NCBI GenBank assembly: GCA_031178565.1
Contig: JAPSIU010000011.1
Location: 1 to 6,142, forward strand
Direction: 5' to 3'
DNA length: 6,142 nt
Origin: Leucobacter sp.
Lineage (GTDB): Bacteria > Actinomycetota > Actinomycetes > Actinomycetales > Microbacteriaceae
Shown here: positions 1 to 6,064 of the stretch, in pieces
How positions within the stretch are numbered: the first letter of the stretch is position 1
Layout of the letters: every line of letters begins with the position of its first letter
The notes under the pieces: generated by a model
The model's database searches: none
Seen by the model: the letters and a program-made list of their open reading frames with translations, nothing else
What the model was told of the DNA's origin: nothing
Translations under genes and position numbers: made by a program

Positions 1-480
1 CTGCGCGCTCCTCGCGCAGAGGTCGTCACGACGGAGTTCGAGGATCGGCTCGCCGAGGCGAAGCAGGAGATCGCCGACGCGGATCCCGAGGTGCAGGACT
101 TCGTCTTCTTCGACGGCTGGGTCGACGGGGGAAACGTCTCGCTCCGCCCGTTCGGGCAGGGTTCGCTCGTCGGGGAGATCGGCGAGGAGCTGGGGCTGAA
201 GAACGCCTGGACCGGTGAGGTCGATCCCGCCTACGGTCTCGGTCAGACCGACATCGAGGGTATGACTACGATCGGCGACGCCAACCTCTTCTATTCGGGA
301 ACCGAGGATCCCGAGTCCGAGAGCTTCATCGAGGCCGCCGAGAAGAACCCGGCGTGGGCCTCCATCCCGGCGATCGAGGACGGGCGCGCCGTCGCGTTCC
401 CGTCCGGAATCTGGACCTTCGGCGGTCCGCGGTCGGCCATCCAGCTGATCGACGCGTTCGTCGACGCGTCCGCGCAGTGA
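1..480 (+). CDS. Iron-siderophore ABC transporter substrate-binding protein, C-terminal part (5' end outside window)
   Basis: The frame is open from base 1 to the TGA at 478-480, giving 159 residues of the C-terminal lobe of a class III (FecB/FhuD/BtuF-like) binding protein. These lipoproteins capture ferric siderophores outside the membrane and hand them to a FecCD permease. Visible hallmarks are a helix-rich start with repeated acidic and Ala residues, a segment ending in LGEELGLKNAW-type sequence (here GEELGLKNAW, about residues 61-70), the strand-like ANLFYSG (about 94-100), the PAWASIPAIEDGRAVAFPSG stretch (about 117-136) and the C-terminal WTFGGPRSA (138-146) followed by a final amphipathic helix. 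The family is usually 300-350 residues, so about half is missing, including the lipoprotein signal peptide. The next gene starts inside its stop codon and encodes the cognate type of permease, which supports the call. The exact siderophore cannot be read from the sequence. Confidence 0.88.
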   Translation: MRAPRAEVVTTEFEDRLAEAKQEIADADPEVQDFVFFDGWVDGGNVSLRPFGQGSLVGEIGEELGLKNAWTGEVDPAYGLGQTDIEGMTTIGDANLFYSGTEDPESESFIEAAEKNPAWASIPAIEDGRAVAFPSGIWTFGGPRSAIQLIDAFVDASAQ

Positions 481-2567
481 CCCGGGCGGCGCCGCGCGAG
501 GCCGGGGCGGAGCGGCTCGGGGCCGAGGAGAGCGCGGTGCCGGCCGGGTCGCCCGACGCGCGTCCCGGCCGCGGAGGGTCTGCGCTCTCGGCGGCCGGGG
601 TCGTCGCGGGGCTCGTCCTCGCGCTCCTGCTCGCCTCGCTCTGGCACCTCACGCAGGGGACGAGCGGCGCCGTCTTCGCCGAGTCCGAGATCCTGCTCGG
701 CTCCCGGCTCCCGCGCCTCGCCGCGGGCGCGGCCGTGGGCGTCGCGCTGGGGGCGGCGGGCCTGCTCATGCAGTCCCTGTCCCGGAATGCGCTGGCCTCG
801 CCCGACACCCTCGGCGTGACCGGCGGCGCCTACCTCGCAGTGACGGCGGTGGCCGCCTTCGGGTTCTCGATCCCGTTCTGGGCGTCGGGAGTCGTCGCGT
901 TCGCGGGCGGCCTCGCGGCGGCCGCCCTCGTGCTCGGGCTCGCGGGCGGCTCGGCGACCTCCACCACGAGGCTCGTGCTGGCGGGATCGGCGCTGGCGCT
1001 GGCATTCCAGGCGGGCACCTCGACGCTGCTGATCCTCTTCACCGAGGAGACCAAGGGGCTCTTCGCCTGGGGAAGCGGAAGTCTGTCCCAGCTCGGACTC
1101 GAGGGGTTCCTCCGCGCGGCTCCGCTGATCCTCTTCGCGTTCGCGTTCGCCCTGCTGCTCTCGCGGCGTCTCGACGTCCTCGCGCTCGGCGACGACACCG
1201 CTTCGTCGCTCGGCGTCCCGGTCCGAGCGACGCGCCTGGTCGGCATCCTGCTCGCCGTCCTGCTCACCGCGGCGGCCGTCACGCTCGCCGGGCCGATCGG
1301 TTTCGTGGGCCTCTGCGCCCCGGTGCTCGCCCGCCTGCTCGTCAGGCTCGTGCCGGCGCTCGGGCGGCACCTGCTGCTGATCCCCGTCGCCGGACTGATC
1401 GGCGCGATCGTCGTGATCCTCGCGGACGCCGTGCTGCGGGCGCTCATCGGTGCGGAGGGCGCGATCGCGGTTCCGACCGGCGTCGCGACCAGTGTCCTCG
1501 GCGCGATCGTGCTCGTCGTCATGGCGCGGCGCCTCCGAGACGGCGGAGCCGTGCGGCGCCCGCCGTCGATCCGCTTCGGCGTGGGGACCGACCGCAGATT
1601 CCGGATCCTGCTGACCATCGGGGTCCTCGTCGCCGCGGCCGTGGTGCTCGTCGGCCTGCTCGTCGGCAGCACGCCGCTGCTCACGGGTGACATCCTGCTC
1701 TGGCTGCGGCACGAGGCGCCGCCGATGATCGCGTTCGCGCTCGACGAGCGCGCGCCGCGGGTCGTCGCGGCCCTCATCGCGGGATCGGCGCTCGCCCTGG
1801 CCGGCACGCTGACGCAGGCGGTCAGCCGCAATCCCCTCGCCGAACCGGGCCTCCTCGGCATCACCGGAGGCGCGGGGCTCGGCGCGGTGCTCGTCGTCAC
1901 GAGCACGGCGGCGTCGACCCTCGGGATGCTCGTCGCCGCCGTCATCGGTGCCCTGCTCGCGTTCGGCCTCGTGTACGGCCTCGCCTGGCGGGGCGGACTG
2001 AGCGCGGACCGCTTCATCCTGATCGGCATAGGAGTTTGGCACGGCACCGTCGCCCTCACGACCTTCTTCCTCCTGCGGTCGAGTCCGTGGGACACGCCGA
2101 AGATCTACACCTGGCTGTCGGGGACCACCTACGGCCGTGTCTGGGAGCAGATCGTCCCCCTCCTCGTCGTGCTCGTGCTCGCGCTCCCGTTCGCTCTGCT
2201 CGTCCGCCGGGATCTCGACGTGATCGCGCTCGACGACGACACGCCGCGCCTCGTCGGGATCCGGCTCGAACCCTCGCGGTTCGCGCTCCTCGCCGTCGCC
2301 GCGATCCTCGCGGCGCTCAGCGTGGTCGCCGTCGGCGTCGTCGGATTCGTCGGCCTGGTGGCGCCGCACGCCGCACGCGCCCTCGTCGGAGCCAGGCACG
2401 CGCGCGTCATCCCGATGGCGACCGTGCTGGGCGCGGTGCTCGTCGCGACCGCGGACGCGATCGGCCGGACGGTGCTCGCCCCGGCGCAGCTGCCGGCGGG
2501 GCTCGTGGTCGCCGTGCTCGGGGCTCCGTACTTCGTGTGGCTGCTCTGGCGGTCGCGGGACGCGTGA
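477..2567 (+). CDS. Fused double-domain FecCD-family iron-siderophore ABC transporter permease (FhuB-like)
   Basis: This 696-residue inner-membrane protein carries two FecCD permease domains in one chain, like FhuB (about 660 aa); in most relatives the two are separate subunits. Domain 1 (about 30-350) has LPRLAAGAAVGVALGAAG (about 78-95), SRNALASPDTLGVTGGA (102-118), an ATPase-coupling LGDDTASSLG (237-246) and GPIGFVGLCAPVLAR (272-286). A basic linker (about 351-376) leads to domain 2, with APRVVAALIAGSALALAG (426-443), SRNPLAEPGLLGITGGAG (450-467), LDDDTPRLVG (585-594), GVVGFVGLVAPHAAR (620-634) and LPAGLVVAVLGAPYF (672-686). Each half has many hydrophobic segments typical of this fold of about ten helices. 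The GTG at 477 overlaps the upstream TGA (GTGA), suggesting translational coupling. A GTG at 537, preceded by GAGGAG at six bases, is a serious alternative and would give 676 aa. No ATPase gene follows. Substrate specificity is not determined. Confidence 0.9.
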   Translation: MTRAAPREAGAERLGAEESAVPAGSPDARPGRGGSALSAAGVVAGLVLALLLASLWHLTQGTSGAVFAESEILLGSRLPRLAAGAAVGVALGAAGLLMQSLSRNALASPDTLGVTGGAYLAVTAVAAFGFSIPFWASGVVAFAGGLAAAALVLGLAGGSATSTTRLVLAGSALALAFQAGTSTLLILFTEETKGLFAWGSGSLSQLGLEGFLRAAPLILFAFAFALLLSRRLDVLALGDDTASSLGVPVRATRLVGILLAVLLTAAAVTLAGPIGFVGLCAPVLARLLVRLVPALGRHLLLIPVAGLIGAIVVILADAVLRALIGAEGAIAVPTGVATSVLGAIVLVVMARRLRDGGAVRRPPSIRFGVGTDRRFRILLTIGVLVAAAVVLVGLLVGSTPLLTGDILLWLRHEAPPMIAFALDERAPRVVAALIAGSALALAGTLTQAVSRNPLAEPGLLGITGGAGLGAVLVVTSTAASTLGMLVAAVIGALLAFGLVYGLAWRGGLSADRFILIGIGVWHGTVALTTFFLLRSSPWDTPKIYTWLSGTTYGRVWEQIVPLLVVLVLALPFALLVRRDLDVIALDDDTPRLVGIRLEPSRFALLAVAAILAALSVVAVGVVGFVGLVAPHAARALVGARHARVIPMATVLGAVLVATADAIGRTVLAPAQLPAGLVVAVLGAPYFVWLLWRSRDA
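525..530 (+). promoter_or_regulatory. Possible ribosome binding site for an alternative permease start at GTG 537
   Basis: GAGGAG lies six bases before an in-frame GTG at 537. The overlapping start at 477 has no Shine-Dalgarno-like sequence, so it would depend on coupling to the upstream gene. The 20 residues between the two starts are polar, Ala/Glu/Arg-rich and lie before the first membrane segment, so either start gives a complete transporter. The sequence alone does not settle which is used. Confidence 0.4.
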
Positions 2568-2573
2568 CGCGGT

Positions 2574-2589
2574 GCGGCCGGTGGGCCGC
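2574..2589 (+). terminator. GC-rich hairpin after the permease gene, possible terminator or attenuating structure
   Basis: GCGGCC (2574-2579), loop GGTG and GGCCGC (2584-2589) form a perfect six-pair all-GC stem seven bases after the permease stop codon. No T-run follows, so it is not a classical intrinsic terminator. U-poor hairpins of this kind are common at actinobacterial gene ends. It marks the likely boundary between the transporter operon and the helicase gene, which has its own -10 element downstream. Confidence 0.35.
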
Positions 2590-2622
2590 CGGCGAGCGGG
2601 GCTCCGTGTCAGGGGCCGCGCC

Positions 2623-2628
2623 TAGACT
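2623..2628 (+). promoter_or_regulatory. Promoter -10 element (TAGACT) for a near-leaderless helicase transcript
   Basis: TAGACT matches the actinobacterial TANNNT consensus and ends ten bases before the ATG at 2639. A transcript starting seven to ten bases after it would have zero to about three untranslated bases. No Shine-Dalgarno sequence lies before the ATG, which fits leaderless translation. I see no convincing -35 hexamer at 16-18 bases, as is frequent for such promoters. It implies that the helicase is transcribed separately from the iron operon. Confidence 0.6.
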
Positions 2629-2638
2629 GGATCACACG

Positions 2639-5248
2639 ATGAGCGACTTTGAACTTTTGGATCCCTCGGGGATCCCGATCGGCGGCGGATTCGGATCGAG
2701 CGGCGGGGGCGGCGCCGCCGGTGACGACCCGCTGCTCGACGGGCTGAACCCCGCGCAGGAGCGCGCGGTGATCGCGCGCGGCCCGGCCCTCCTCATCGTG
2801 GCGGGCGCGGGATCGGGCAAGACCCGGGTGCTCACGCACCGCATCGCGCACCTGATCAGGGGCCGCGAGGCGTGGCCGAGCCAGATCCTCGCCATCACCT
2901 TCACCAACAAGGCCGCCGCCGAGATGCGGGAGCGTATCGACGGACTCCTCGGGGAGGCCTCCCAGGGGATGTGGGTGTCCACGTTCCACTCGGCGTGCGT
3001 CAGGATCCTGCGCCGGGAGGCCGAGCGCTTCGGCTACGTCTCCGGTTTCACGATCTACGACTCCGCCGACTCGCGAGCCCTGCTCAAGCGCATCATCAAG
3101 GAGCTCGACGCCGACACCTACGGTTTCACCCCGGCCAACGCCGGATCGAAGATCTCGCGCCTCAAGAACGAGCTCAGCGACGCGGACGCCTACGCGGCGA
3201 CCATGAACGAGAGCGACCCGCGGGATCGCCTCTTCGTCGAGATCTTCAAGATGTACGAGCAGGAGCTCCGTCGCGCGAACGCCTTCGACTTCGACGACCT
3301 CATCGGGCAGACGGTGCACCTGTTCCGCGCCCACCCCGACGTGGCCGCCGTGTACCAGCGGCGCTTCCGGCACATCCTCGTCGACGAGTACCAGGACACG
3401 AACCACGCCCAGTACTCGCTCATCCGCGAGCTGACGAAGCCGGTCGAGCCGGAGGAGGTCCTGCGCCTCGTGCCCCCGGCGCGCGACCGGGAACTCGACT
3501 CCGGTGGCCGGATCCCGGCGGCGAGCCTCACGGTCGTCGGCGACTCCGACCAGTCGATCTACGCGTTCCGCGGCGCCGACATCCGCAACATCGTCGAGTT
3601 CGAGCGCGATTTCCGGGGCGCCGAGGTCGTGAAGCTCGAGCAGAACTACCGCTCGACGCAGAACATCCTCTCGGCGGCGAACGCCGTGATCGGCAACAAC
3701 TTCGACCGGCAGGAGAAGAACCTCTGGACCGCTGAGGGCGACGGCGAGCGGATCGTCGGTTTCACCGGGTACTCGCAGCACGACGAGGCGCGGTTCGTGG
3801 CGGAGGAGATCGAGGATCTGCACCGCGCGGGTGTGGCCTACGGCGACGTCGCGGTGTTCTATCGCACCAACTCGCAGACCCGCGCGCTGGAGGAGCTGCT
3901 GATCCGATCGGCGATCCCGTACCGCGTGCTCGGCGGCACCAAATTCTACGAGCGGGCCGAGATCAAGGACGCGATGGCCTATCTCACGAGCATCGCGAAC
4001 CCCTATGATCCGATCGCCTGGTCGCGCCTGCTCGGGGCGCCCAAGCGGGGGATCGGCCCGATGGCGGAGGCGCACCTCGCGAACTTCCAGGAGGCGCAGG
4101 GCATCTCCTTCCACGAGGCGATGCTGCGCGCCGACGAGGTGGCGCAGCTGGGGCCGAAGCTGCGCGTGACGGTGCGTGAGTTGGCGGAGCTGCTGACCCG
4201 CGCCGCGCGGATGGCGATCGGGGGCGGCGCGACCGACGACGCGGAGGAGCAGGCGGCGCCGGCGCCCGTCGCCGATGTGCTGAAGCTGATCCTCGACGAG
4301 ACCGAGATGATCGAGAAGCTGCGCGCCAAACGCGATCCGCAGGACGACGCGCGAGCCGAGAACCTCGAGGAGCTGATCGCGGTCGCCCGGGAGTTCGACG
4401 CGAAGCAGCCGGGGGCCGGCCTCCTCGCCTTCCTCACCGAGGTGAGCCTCGTCGCGGCGGCCGACGATCTCGACGACTCGAGCGGCACGGTGTCGCTCAT
4501 GACCATGCACACCGCGAAGGGGCTCGAGTTCAAGGCCGTGTTCATCACGGGCGTCGAGGAGGGGCTGCTGCCGCACCAGATGTCGGTCGACGAGGTTGGC
4601 GGCGTGAACGAGGAACGGCGGCTCATGTACGTCGGGATCACACGCGCGCGCGAGCGTCTCTACCTCACGCTCGCGTCGACGCGCGCGGTCTTCGGCGATG
4701 TCTCGGTCGCCATGCCGTCGCGCTTCCTGCAGGAGATCCCCGAGGGGCTCATCGACTGGCGGCAGTCGCCGGGCGAGGTCACGGGTCGCGGCGGCACCGA
4801 GTCGCGCGCGCTCAATGCGACGCGCGGATCGGGCTACGTGGGTGCAGCTCGTTCGCGGGGCGGGCGCGGGGTCGACTCATCGGTGTCGTTCGGCGCTTCG
4901 GGGGGCTCGGCAGCCGGCGGCCGCGGGGGCAGCGGAGCGGCGGCTCTCAGCGAGCCCGCGAGCGGGAACATGCAGTCCGCGCTCGACAAGTGGCGCGAAC
5001 GCAAGCGGCTCGCCAAGGAGGCGCAGGCGGCGGGCGGCGGGTTCCCGAACACCATCGGGGGAAGCGTGCGCGACAACGGTGAACTCGAGCTCGGCTCGGG
5101 AGACCGGATCCGTCACGACGAGTACGGCGAGGGGCGGGTGACGAGCATCACGGGCGCGGGATCGAAGCGGATCGCGCACGTGGTCTTCGAATCGGTGGGG
5201 GAGCGCAAGCTGCTGGTGAAGCTGTCTCCCATCACGAAGGTCGACTGA
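2639..5248 (+). CDS. pcrA: ATP-dependent 3'-5' DNA helicase, UvrD/PcrA type (superfamily 1A)
   Basis: This cytoplasmic helicase of 869 residues unwinds DNA in nucleotide excision repair and replication-associated processes. All SF1A motifs are visible in order: Q motif GLNPAQ (35-40), Walker A AGAGSGKT (55-62), Ia AITFTNKAAAEM (85-96), Ib STFHSACVRILR (114-125), II VDEYQDTN (248-255), III VVGDSDQSIYAFRG (299-312), IV LEQNYRST (333-340), the FYERAEIKDAMAYL segment (437-450), V MTMHTAKGLEF (621-631) and VI LMYVGITRARERL (662-674). No catalytic residue is missing. It is longer than typical PcrA (about 720-780 aa) because of a Gly/Ser-rich N-terminus (about 12-30), about 25 extra residues between motifs II and III, and a Gly/Ser/Arg-rich linker (about 716-770). 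The C-terminus (about 818-869), with GDRIRHDEYGEGRVTSI, matches the Tudor-like domain by which UvrD/PcrA binds RNA polymerase. The ATG at 2639 is chosen for the -10 element just upstream; the frame stays open further upstream but reads Arg-rich non-protein-like sequence inside the permease gene. uvrD would be an equally acceptable name. Confidence 0.95.
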   Translation: MSDFELLDPSGIPIGGGFGSSGGGGAAGDDPLLDGLNPAQERAVIARGPALLIVAGAGSGKTRVLTHRIAHLIRGREAWPSQILAITFTNKAAAEMRERIDGLLGEASQGMWVSTFHSACVRILRREAERFGYVSGFTIYDSADSRALLKRIIKELDADTYGFTPANAGSKISRLKNELSDADAYAATMNESDPRDRLFVEIFKMYEQELRRANAFDFDDLIGQTVHLFRAHPDVAAVYQRRFRHILVDEYQDTNHAQYSLIRELTKPVEPEEVLRLVPPARDRELDSGGRIPAASLTVVGDSDQSIYAFRGADIRNIVEFERDFRGAEVVKLEQNYRSTQNILSAANAVIGNNFDRQEKNLWTAEGDGERIVGFTGYSQHDEARFVAEEIEDLHRAGVAYGDVAVFYRTNSQTRALEELLIRSAIPYRVLGGTKFYERAEIKDAMAYLTSIANPYDPIAWSRLLGAPKRGIGPMAEAHLANFQEAQGISFHEAMLRADEVAQLGPKLRVTVRELAELLTRAARMAIGGGATDDAEEQAAPAPVADVLKLILDETEMIEKLRAKRDPQDDARAENLEELIAVAREFDAKQPGAGLLAFLTEVSLVAAADDLDDSSGTVSLMTMHTAKGLEFKAVFITGVEEGLLPHQMSVDEVGGVNEERRLMYVGITRARERLYLTLASTRAVFGDVSVAMPSRFLQEIPEGLIDWRQSPGEVTGRGGTESRALNATRGSGYVGAARSRGGRGVDSSVSFGASGGSAAGGRGGSGAAALSEPASGNMQSALDKWRERKRLAKEAQAAGGGFPNTIGGSVRDNGELELGSGDRIRHDEYGEGRVTSITGAGSKRIAHVVFESVGERKLLVKLSPITKVD

Positions 5249-5261
5249 GCCGCACCGCGGC
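5249..5261. terminator. Small hairpin between convergent genes, weak bidirectional terminator candidate
   Basis: GCCGC (5249-5253), loop ACC and GCGGC (5257-5261) fill nearly the whole 15-base gap between the helicase stop (TGA ending 5248) and the regulator stop (TAG, 5266-5264 on the minus strand). The stem is only five pairs and has no T-run on either side, so the call is tentative. Its placement between convergent genes is what makes it plausible. Confidence 0.28.
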
Positions 5262-5263
5262 GC

Positions 5264-5911
5264 CTACGCGATCAGTACCCCGTACTCCTGCATGATGCGG
5301 AGGAAATCGTCTTCTTCGGCGGTGACATCGCCCGTCCCCAGCATCCACTCGCTCATCTGCGCCGCGATCACCCCGTAGACGAGCGTCACCGTGAGTGTGG
5401 CCTCCCGCTCGGCCGACTCGAGTCGGGCGTGCTCGGGATTGGCCTTCAACCAGGCGATCGCGCAGGTCGCGAGGTGGGATGAGGACTCGAGCAGCGCGGA
5501 GAGGGCGAGGCGCATCGCCTCGGGCTGCTCGGCCAGGAGCTGCGCTCGCGTGCGGGCGACATCGGCGTTCACCTGGTTGTGGCCGATCGCCGCGAACAGG
5601 AGGCGGAAGATCCCGAGCGACAGGTTGTCGGGGCTGCTGTCGAGGATGGAGAATGCGTCGCGACTCTCGGGAATCCCGATGGATCGCCCGACGATCGCGT
5701 AGTCCCGCGCGGGGAAGTAGTTGAAGAACGTGCTCCGGGAGATGTCCGCTTTCTCGCAGATGGCCTCGACGGTGACGTTCTCGACTCCGAGTTCGAGAGC
5801 GAGACCGACGGCCGAGCTCTCGATCGCGTTCTCGGTGGCCCGCCGCTTCCGCGCACGCAGACCCTCGGGCTTGGGCTTCGGGACCTCGTGTGTGCTCACG
5901 TCTTCTTTCAC
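5264..5911 (-). CDS. TetR/AcrR-family transcriptional regulator
   Basis: This 215-residue protein has the TetR plan: a basic N-terminal arm (about 12-25, with RARKRR), a three-helix DNA-binding domain (about 25-75) and an all-helical ligand and dimer domain. The helix-turn-helix reads VTVEAICEKADISRSTFFNYFPARD (46-70), given here in pieces: VTVEAICEKA is the first helix, and DISRSTFFNYFPARD carries the recognition helix with the family's hallmark T/S-x-Y/F-x-YF pattern. The C-terminal half is variable and its inducer cannot be predicted. The start is taken as GTG at 5911; GTG at 5899 is an alternative that would remove four residues (MKED), and neither has a good ribosome binding site. The gene converges on the helicase gene and is divergent to a frame starting near 6050-6065. 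Local TetR repressors often control the divergent gene, frequently an efflux pump or enzyme, and their own promoter; that is an inference from layout here. Confidence 0.92.
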   Translation of the reverse strand: MKEDVSTHEVPKPKPEGLRARKRRATENAIESSAVGLALELGVENVTVEAICEKADISRSTFFNYFPARDYAIVGRSIGIPESRDAFSILDSSPDNLSLGIFRLLFAAIGHNQVNADVARTRAQLLAEQPEAMRLALSALLESSSHLATCAIAWLKANPEHARLESAEREATLTVTLVYGVIAAQMSEWMLGTGDVTAEEDDFLRIMQEYGVLIA

Positions 5912-5957
5912 TCATCCAGATGGAGCCCATACGGGCGGCCGCATCTCGGCGGGTCCG

Positions 5958-5963
5958 AGTGTA
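5958..5963 (-). promoter_or_regulatory. Candidate -10 element (TACACT) for the TetR-family gene
   Basis: Read on the minus strand, TACACT matches TANNNT and lies 46 bases before the GTG at 5911, giving a leader of roughly 40 bases. No -35 hexamer is recognisable at the usual spacing. It lies next to the GC-rich dyads at 5980-6006, so a protein bound there could block transcription of the regulator. Confidence 0.33.
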
Positions 5964-5979
5964 CCCCCGCAGCCTGAGA

Positions 5980-6006
5980 GCCCGCGGGCGACCCCGCACC
6001 TGCGGG
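5980..6006. promoter_or_regulatory. Two adjacent GC-rich dyads in the divergent control region, operator candidates
   Basis: GCCCGCGGGC (5980-5989) is a perfect ten-base palindrome. Four bases later, CCCGCA-CC-TGCGGG (5993-6006) is a perfect six-base inverted repeat with a two-base spacer. Both share CCCGC/GCGGG half-sites, as if one motif were repeated with different spacing. They sit between the candidate regulator promoter and the AT-rich island where the divergent gene appears to start. They could be binding sites for the TetR protein or another factor. GC-rich DNA produces short palindromes easily, so confidence is modest. Confidence 0.35.
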
Positions 6007-6025
6007 CACCCGGAATTTGAAACCT

Positions 6026-6048
6026 GGAGGTAAATGCATAGGAAATAA
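6026..6048 (+). other. Perfect Shine-Dalgarno sequence followed by a four-codon mini-ORF (possible leader or coincidence)
   Basis: GGAGGT (6026-6031), fully complementary to the 16S rRNA 3' end, is followed after two bases by ATG CAT AGG AAA TAA (6034-6048), encoding MHRK. A GTG (6050-6052) begins one base after that stop and opens the frame that runs off the right edge. If transcription began upstream of 6026, a ribosome could finish the mini-ORF and restart there. Spacing is short for a good start, and I see no clear promoter upstream, so this may be chance. Confidence 0.22.
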
Positions 6049-6057
6049 CGTGTATTC
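6042..6057. promoter_or_regulatory. Quasi-palindrome overlapping the candidate promoter, possible TetR-type operator
   Basis: The sixteen bases from 6042 to 6057 have dyad symmetry around a central ACGT (6048-6051), with matching outer GAA and TTC; ten of sixteen positions are symmetric. It overlaps the -10 element at 6053-6058, where bound repressor would block polymerase. Length and composition suit a TetR operator. The symmetry is imperfect and there is no direct proof. Confidence 0.33.
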
Positions 6058-6058
6058 T
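6053..6058 (+). promoter_or_regulatory. Candidate -10 element (TATTCT) for the rightward divergent gene
   Basis: TATTCT fits TANNNT and stands six bases before a GTG at 6065, the spacing expected for a leaderless transcript. It lies in a markedly AT-rich stretch within otherwise GC-rich DNA, typical of a promoter. A TTGAAA at 6017-6022 looks like a -35 box but is 30 bases away, too far for this -10 element. Confidence 0.45.
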
Positions 6059-6064
6059 GAAGGC

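Noticed and set aside
291..2399. A 702-codon open frame on the minus strand opposite the permease gene
   Set aside because: It reads almost only Arg, Glu, Asp, Gly and His, with no hydrophobic core or motif; it is the usual antisense shadow of a high-GC gene with the permease as the clear coding strand.
2036..2638. Upstream extension of the helicase frame to a TTG at 2036 with AGGAG just before it
   Set aside because: The spacing between AGGAG and TTG is only one base, the encoded residues are Arg/Pro-rich shadow of the permease, and a promoter and start at 2639 explain the gene.
2872..3735. A 287-codon plus-strand frame inside the helicase gene
   Set aside because: It is Arg/Pro-rich shadow sequence in another frame of a gene with intact motifs.
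2609..4576. A 655-codon open frame on the minus strand opposite the helicase gene
   Set aside because: It is an Arg/Val/Leu/Glu-biased antisense shadow; the opposite strand carries all helicase motifs.
5913..5924. Small overlapping palindromes (CATC-CA-GATG and TCCA-GA-TGGA) just upstream of the TetR start
   Set aside because: The arms are only four bases, so they are expected by chance; they are kept here only as a possible autoregulatory site.
5579..5977. A plus-strand frame of 132 codons opposite the TetR gene
   Set aside because: It is the antisense shadow of the regulator with no recognisable motif.
6017..6022. TTGAAA as the -35 box of the rightward promoter
   Set aside because: It is 30 bases from TATTCT, and there is no good -10 hexamer at 16-18 bases from it.
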